Part shown: positions 60,640-64,000 of the stretch, piece after piece
Numbering within the stretch: position 1 is the first letter of the stretch
Layout of the letters: each line of letters opens with the position of its first letter
NCBI GenBank assembly: GCA_025677825.1
Contig: JAIXMO010000022.1
Coordinates: 124,001 to 188,000, forward strand
DNA length: 64,000 nucleotides
From: Helicostylum pulchrum
Lineage: Eukaryota; Mucoromycota; Mucoromycetes; Mucorales; Mucoraceae
Direction: 5' to 3'
Notes under the pieces: model-generated
The model's input: only the letters and a program-made list of their open reading frames with translations
Databases searched by the model: none
Told to the model about the DNA's origin: nothing
Made by a program: the position numbers and the translations under genes

Positions 60640-61110
60640 TCCATTGAAATGATCGAACGAGATATTGACGTCTCAAAAAGGGCTAAAGCTTGTTGGTCTA
60701 TCCAGGACGGCAATAAAATATAAACACGAACAAATTAGAACAAGTTGTCACTATAGAAACCACACATAGACGAATCAATGAACTCTTTGCATTTGGCAGG
60801 AAACTAAAATCTTGCCTCAGTGGACAAGTATAACCTAAATTTGTACACAAAGAACTCAGACGATATTAATATTTCTTTATAGCAATAAAAATGACGATAC
60901 AAACTTTTAGTGGCATATTCTCAGCCAAGGAATTCGAAAGAAGACGTCTCTACAATTATACAAAAGGGTTTACATTCAAGACGTAGCCTAAAGTAAGGAT
61001 TATTCGTCACCTGATGCTAGCAAGAACTAGTCAAGTGATGTAGTAGAGATTTCAGTACACCTTTTTATTATCGCTGTTGAAGGATAATGAAGTATGAGGC
61101 CGCTGTCTTC
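60640..61110 (+). pseudogene. Heavily decayed coding remnant
   Basis: Protein-like pieces in changing frames: VTIETTHRRINELFAFGRKL then KSCLSGQV with a stop (60747-60830), and QTFSGIFSAKEFERRRLYNY followed by TKGFTFKT, stop, PKVRIIRHLMLARTSQVM (60900-61044). No family is recognised. The last part overlaps the first unit of the 177-bp-period tandem repeat, so the duplication happened in or after this former gene. Confidence 0.35.
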
Positions 61111-61279
61111 CCGTTTTTGAAATACCCCACAATTATACAAAAGGGTTTACATTCAAGATGTAGCCTAAAGTAAGGATTATTCGTCACCTGATGCTAGCAA
61201 GAACTAGTCAAGCGATGTAGTAGAGATTTCAGTACACCTTTTTATTATCGCTGTTGAAGGACAATGAAGTATGAGACCG
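60952..61279 (+). repeat. Two-copy tandem duplication, period 177 bp
   Basis: Units 60952-61102 and 61129-61279 (151 bp each) match at all but four positions by eye. All four differences are transitions: GACGTAG/GATGTAG, AAGTGATG/AAGCGATG, GGATAATG/GGACAATG and GAGGCCG/GAGACCG. Between the units lies a 26-bp unique spacer (61103-61128). The high identity in decayed non-coding DNA implies a recent duplication. Confidence 0.9.
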
Positions 61280-61289
61280 ATATTTCAAA

Positions 61290-61807
61290 AATCGAATTCT
61301 TCAGATGAGAACATTTAATAAGTTATAATAAGAAAAAAGGAAAACACCAAGAGGAACGTAAAGGTTAAAATCCAACTCTTTTTTTTATTTACACTTTCAT
61401 CAAAAAAAAGAGACGTAAGAGTTTTTTTTTGTTTTTGTAAAAGTAAAATTATTAGTCACACGTCAATGAGCGGTGGAACTAGAATAAAACGGGGACTGTG
61501 GATAAGTAGATATAAGAGGAAAATAAAGATAATGAGAAAGAGAAAAAAGAAAAGAAGGGACTAGACTAATCTTGTGTTGGGTTGAGTACTCTATCAAGTT
61601 CCAAGCTTGTTCAACCGTTGTAATTATACTTGAATGGCTAAAGTAATACGAATTAATAAATGTAGCTTGACTGCTTAATAAATTTTGCGGTCGTCTTTAA
61701 CTAACTATTAAAAAAAAAGATAGGATTTTTATATACTTATGAAGATAATTGAATATAGTAGAAAAGTAAGAGGAGGGGGATATTATATAAGATAAAGATC
61801 ATTCTTT
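61290..61807. other. Intergenic region downstream of the CABLES-like gene
   Basis: AT-rich, with purine tracts (61515-61560). The phrase GAGGAACGTAAAGGTTAAAA near 61351 is repeated exactly at 62029 inside exon 7 of the CABLES-like gene, and AATCCAA follows in both, suggesting a short local duplication. No gene is seen. Confidence 0.5.
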
Positions 61808-63728
61808 TTAAACTGAAGAAGCAAGTGCAGATGAAGTTGCAGTACCAACAATTTCATAACCGCCATCGCCAATCTTATAGAAAGGCTCTTCGCCAAGATA
61901 CTCTTCAATGCATCGAATTTCTATAAACGAAAAATATGATTAAAATAAGAAACTTTTTTCAGTGTAACGTTTTCTCATACCCAGAGCTCGGATTAGTCTA
62001 TTGAAATGAGGCATAAATTCGCAAAGAGGAACGTAAAGGTTAAAATCCAAATCAGCAAATACAGCAAATTCATAATCCAGAACTTCTTTGGGACTGACAT
62101 TTAATTCAGAATGAATGGTCTGCATACAAATATAAGTAAATAATAGGTACATGAAGAGTTATAATTGACTTTTTTTTACCTCCAATAGCGATTTAAACCA
62201 AGACCCTTTAGGTTCATTTACTTTGGTTGCCAAGAATAAACAACAGGCTACAAGTAAAAAAAAAAAAAGGGTTATTAAAAGCAGTAAATATAGTTATCGT
62301 ATACGTACCAGCTACAAGTTTTCGATTTTGTTTATTTACAATACCCTTTTGAACCAGTTTCTCAAAATAAACAAAAGCGTGAGAAACACTAGAAATCTCG
62401 AGGTCCATGGCTTTTCCAATATTTAATAGTCGAGTTTTAATGGTGTTAATCTTGGATAATGTAATTTCTAAAGGTAGTTCAGGATGATTTTTACGGAATT
62501 TTTCATTTAATTCCTTCCGTGTGTTATTACTGTTGGTAGATGACTTTATTTCTCCTAAAGCCTAGTACAATATGAGATGTTAGTATAAATATAGTAAAGG
62601 ACCTTTTTGAGGGTGTACCTGTGAATTAGGTACATCATCGGTTTGAAGCGTAGTATCATCATCTAAATAATATGGGTTGTACACAACCAATTGTTTTTCA
62701 GATGATAGTCTAATAACAGTAGATGTTTCATCGCTGCTACTGCTATTATTCACTACAGGAGATAGGAAATGACCATAAGATAATACTTTACGATGTTTAA
62801 GATGCATATTTGATAAATGTTGATGACTGTATACATATATATATATATATATATAATGAGTATAGAGAAAATAAAATAAAATAATTATACTTACAAGTAG
62901 CTTTGATAATGAACATGATGGTTATGATAGAAATCGGATCTTCTTCTTGGTTGTCTTATAATGCCTTTGTAATAACGAAATACGGACATAAAACTCATTG
63001 TTCCTGTTTCAGACTTATTTTTTTTTATATAACTTTTTAGTCTTTATAAGTTATTCATAGTAAAATAAAATAAAAAAAGATTTGGTATACATTTTTAATG
63101 TTATTCTCTTGATGGTCTGATCTTTTTTTAACTTTTTCGGATGCTATAGGACGTTCACTATCCTCTCTAGTTAATTTATATTGATGAATGACTTCAGAGG
63201 AAGCACTACTACTACTTGATAGACGACGATGGTAATTAAAGCTATCAGAGGTAGACTCTCTTCTCAATCTTCTCTTTTCCGCTGTAATAGGTGAACTAAT
63301 AGAATTTCCTGATATTGGTTCTGTAACACCTGAATTTGAACCGCGTGAAGTATCGATAGTTAATGAAATGGGAATGTGTTCATTGAACGTTGAATTAGAA
63401 TCAGAAGAATTAAGTGAAACTCCTGGTTTTTTTTCTTTTAGTTGTTAGTAATAACAGTTCGAATACAATTCAAAAGTATTTATTTATTTTGCGTACCTTT
63501 TGTCGTTATATCATTTGTCACCGACAAAGTACCATATCTAGTAAGGATAGACCTTCCCGTAGGAATATTCTGATAATACTGTGTAGGAGATTCGGTTATT
63601 GTTTCTGTGGCTGTTGTAGAAGTCGTCCTAACTTCCTGCTCATTCCCAAGTGTAATATTGGAAAGAAACGATAGTGCTGCTTGTCTAGAATTATTCCGTT
63701 TTGACTGTCGTCGTTTTGTTGTTCCCAT
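61808..63728 (-). CDS. CABLES-like cyclin-box protein
   Basis: Eight minus-strand exons (63728-63497, 63422-63091, 63013-62895, 62826-62619, 62561-62309, 62247-62180, 62119-61981, 61920-61808) join in frame to 487 residues. The N-terminal motif RQAALSFLSNITLGN and the C-terminal cyclin-like region (LTLSKINTIKTRLLNIGK with ITLSK in the sequence, FVYFEKLVQKGIVNKQNRKL, CCLFLATKVNEPKGSW, EVLDYEFAVFADLDFNLYVP, LCEFMPHFNRLIRAL) follow the order of animal CABLES1/2, adaptors linking CDKs and Abl-type kinases. The central part is Ser-rich and disordered (RRLSSSSSASSEVIHQYKLT) with likely phosphorylation sites. A fungal role in CDK control is inference. The zone before the cyclin box is poorly conserved, so the start (MGTTKRRQSKRNNS) rests on the motif that follows it. 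Confidence 0.85.
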
Positions 63729-64000
63729 ATATTATATAACGCGTATAAGAAAAATGGATAAAAGAGGTAAAGGAAGTTTATTTTAGAATAATAATGATAA
63801 AAGAAACTAGCTTAACTCTTTTTTTTGCCCCACAAAAATAGAGTGTACTTAGAAAAAATGTTTAAAAGGAAAAGGAAAAAAAAAAAGAGAGAAAAGAAAA
63901 GGCGGTTATGTTCTTGTCGCCAATGAGTGACGTAAATTGCCCAGTCTCAAAGGCGTCTGGTGACATTATGGAATCCGAACCAATTTGTATCCTATAGTAC

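Noticed and set aside
1..64000. CRISPR arrays, bacterial operons or plasmid features
   Set aside because: No spaced direct repeats; spliced eukaryotic genes throughout.

Overview
The window is nuclear DNA of a fungus, most likely an early-diverging Mucoromycota/Mucorales-type species. The DNA is strongly AT-rich. Genes carry many short GT-AG introns (mostly 50-75 nt), several with a visible CTAAC-type branch point. The gene set is fungal: fused NADH-glutamate synthase, pepsin-like protease, UPF0658 Golgi protein, Mod5, Nhp6. It also includes families better known from animals (CABLES, MEA1, WDR53), which fits an early-diverging lineage better than yeasts or moulds. Exon junctions were worked out by hand and nearly all keep the reading frame, so most core genes are complete.

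Layout. 0.03-2.2 kb: a decayed Fanzor (eukaryotic TnpB-like) gene. 2.4-3.9 kb: secreted aspartic protease. 4.8-6.6 kb: mitochondrial LETM1/Mdm38. 6.9-8.55 kb: a broken, once-spliced gene of a lineage-specific family. 10.1-12.4 kb: UPF0658 membrane protein and POP5, convergent. 14.1-17.7 kb: RGS protein, an unknown protein, aspartate-semialdehyde dehydrogenase and ribosomal protein eS24. 18.8-25.1 kb: NADH-GOGAT (GLT1). 26-29.5 kb: poor region with gene relics, including a ghost fragment of the HSF gene. 30-32.2 kb: HSF-type transcription factor. 33-34.7 kb: tRNA isopentenyltransferase (MOD5). 35.4-37 kb: MEA1-like and NHP6-like genes. 37.2-39.3 kb: MTHFR. 39.7-40.3 kb: SmD2. 41-42.3 kb: cytochrome c1. 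42.6-47.8 kb: APC1. 48.2-50.4 kb: RPB10 and a WDR53-like WD40 protein. 50.5-53.1 kb: TSR1. 53.6 kb: a small orphan gene. 54.3-55.5 kb: aldo-keto reductase. 55.7-61.3 kb: an island of broken accessory genes (OTU-type protease, multi-exon orphan families) ending in a 177-bp-period tandem repeat. 61.8-63.7 kb: CABLES-like cyclin-box protein.

The intact genes are housekeeping. Several share a process: ribosome and RNA biogenesis (eS24, TSR1, POP5, RPB10, SmD2, MOD5), nitrogen and aspartate-family/one-carbon metabolism (GLT1, ASADH, MTHFR, the last two both serving methionine synthesis), mitochondria (LETM1, cytochrome c1) and cell cycle (APC1, CABLES). They are not operons. Neighbours are mostly convergent or divergent, with some very short shared promoters (173 bp between WDR53-like and TSR1). 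No tRNA, rRNA or CRISPR array was found. The most unusual content is the Fanzor relic, the paired-arm structure in the eS24 intron, the HSF ghost copy and the decayed accessory island.
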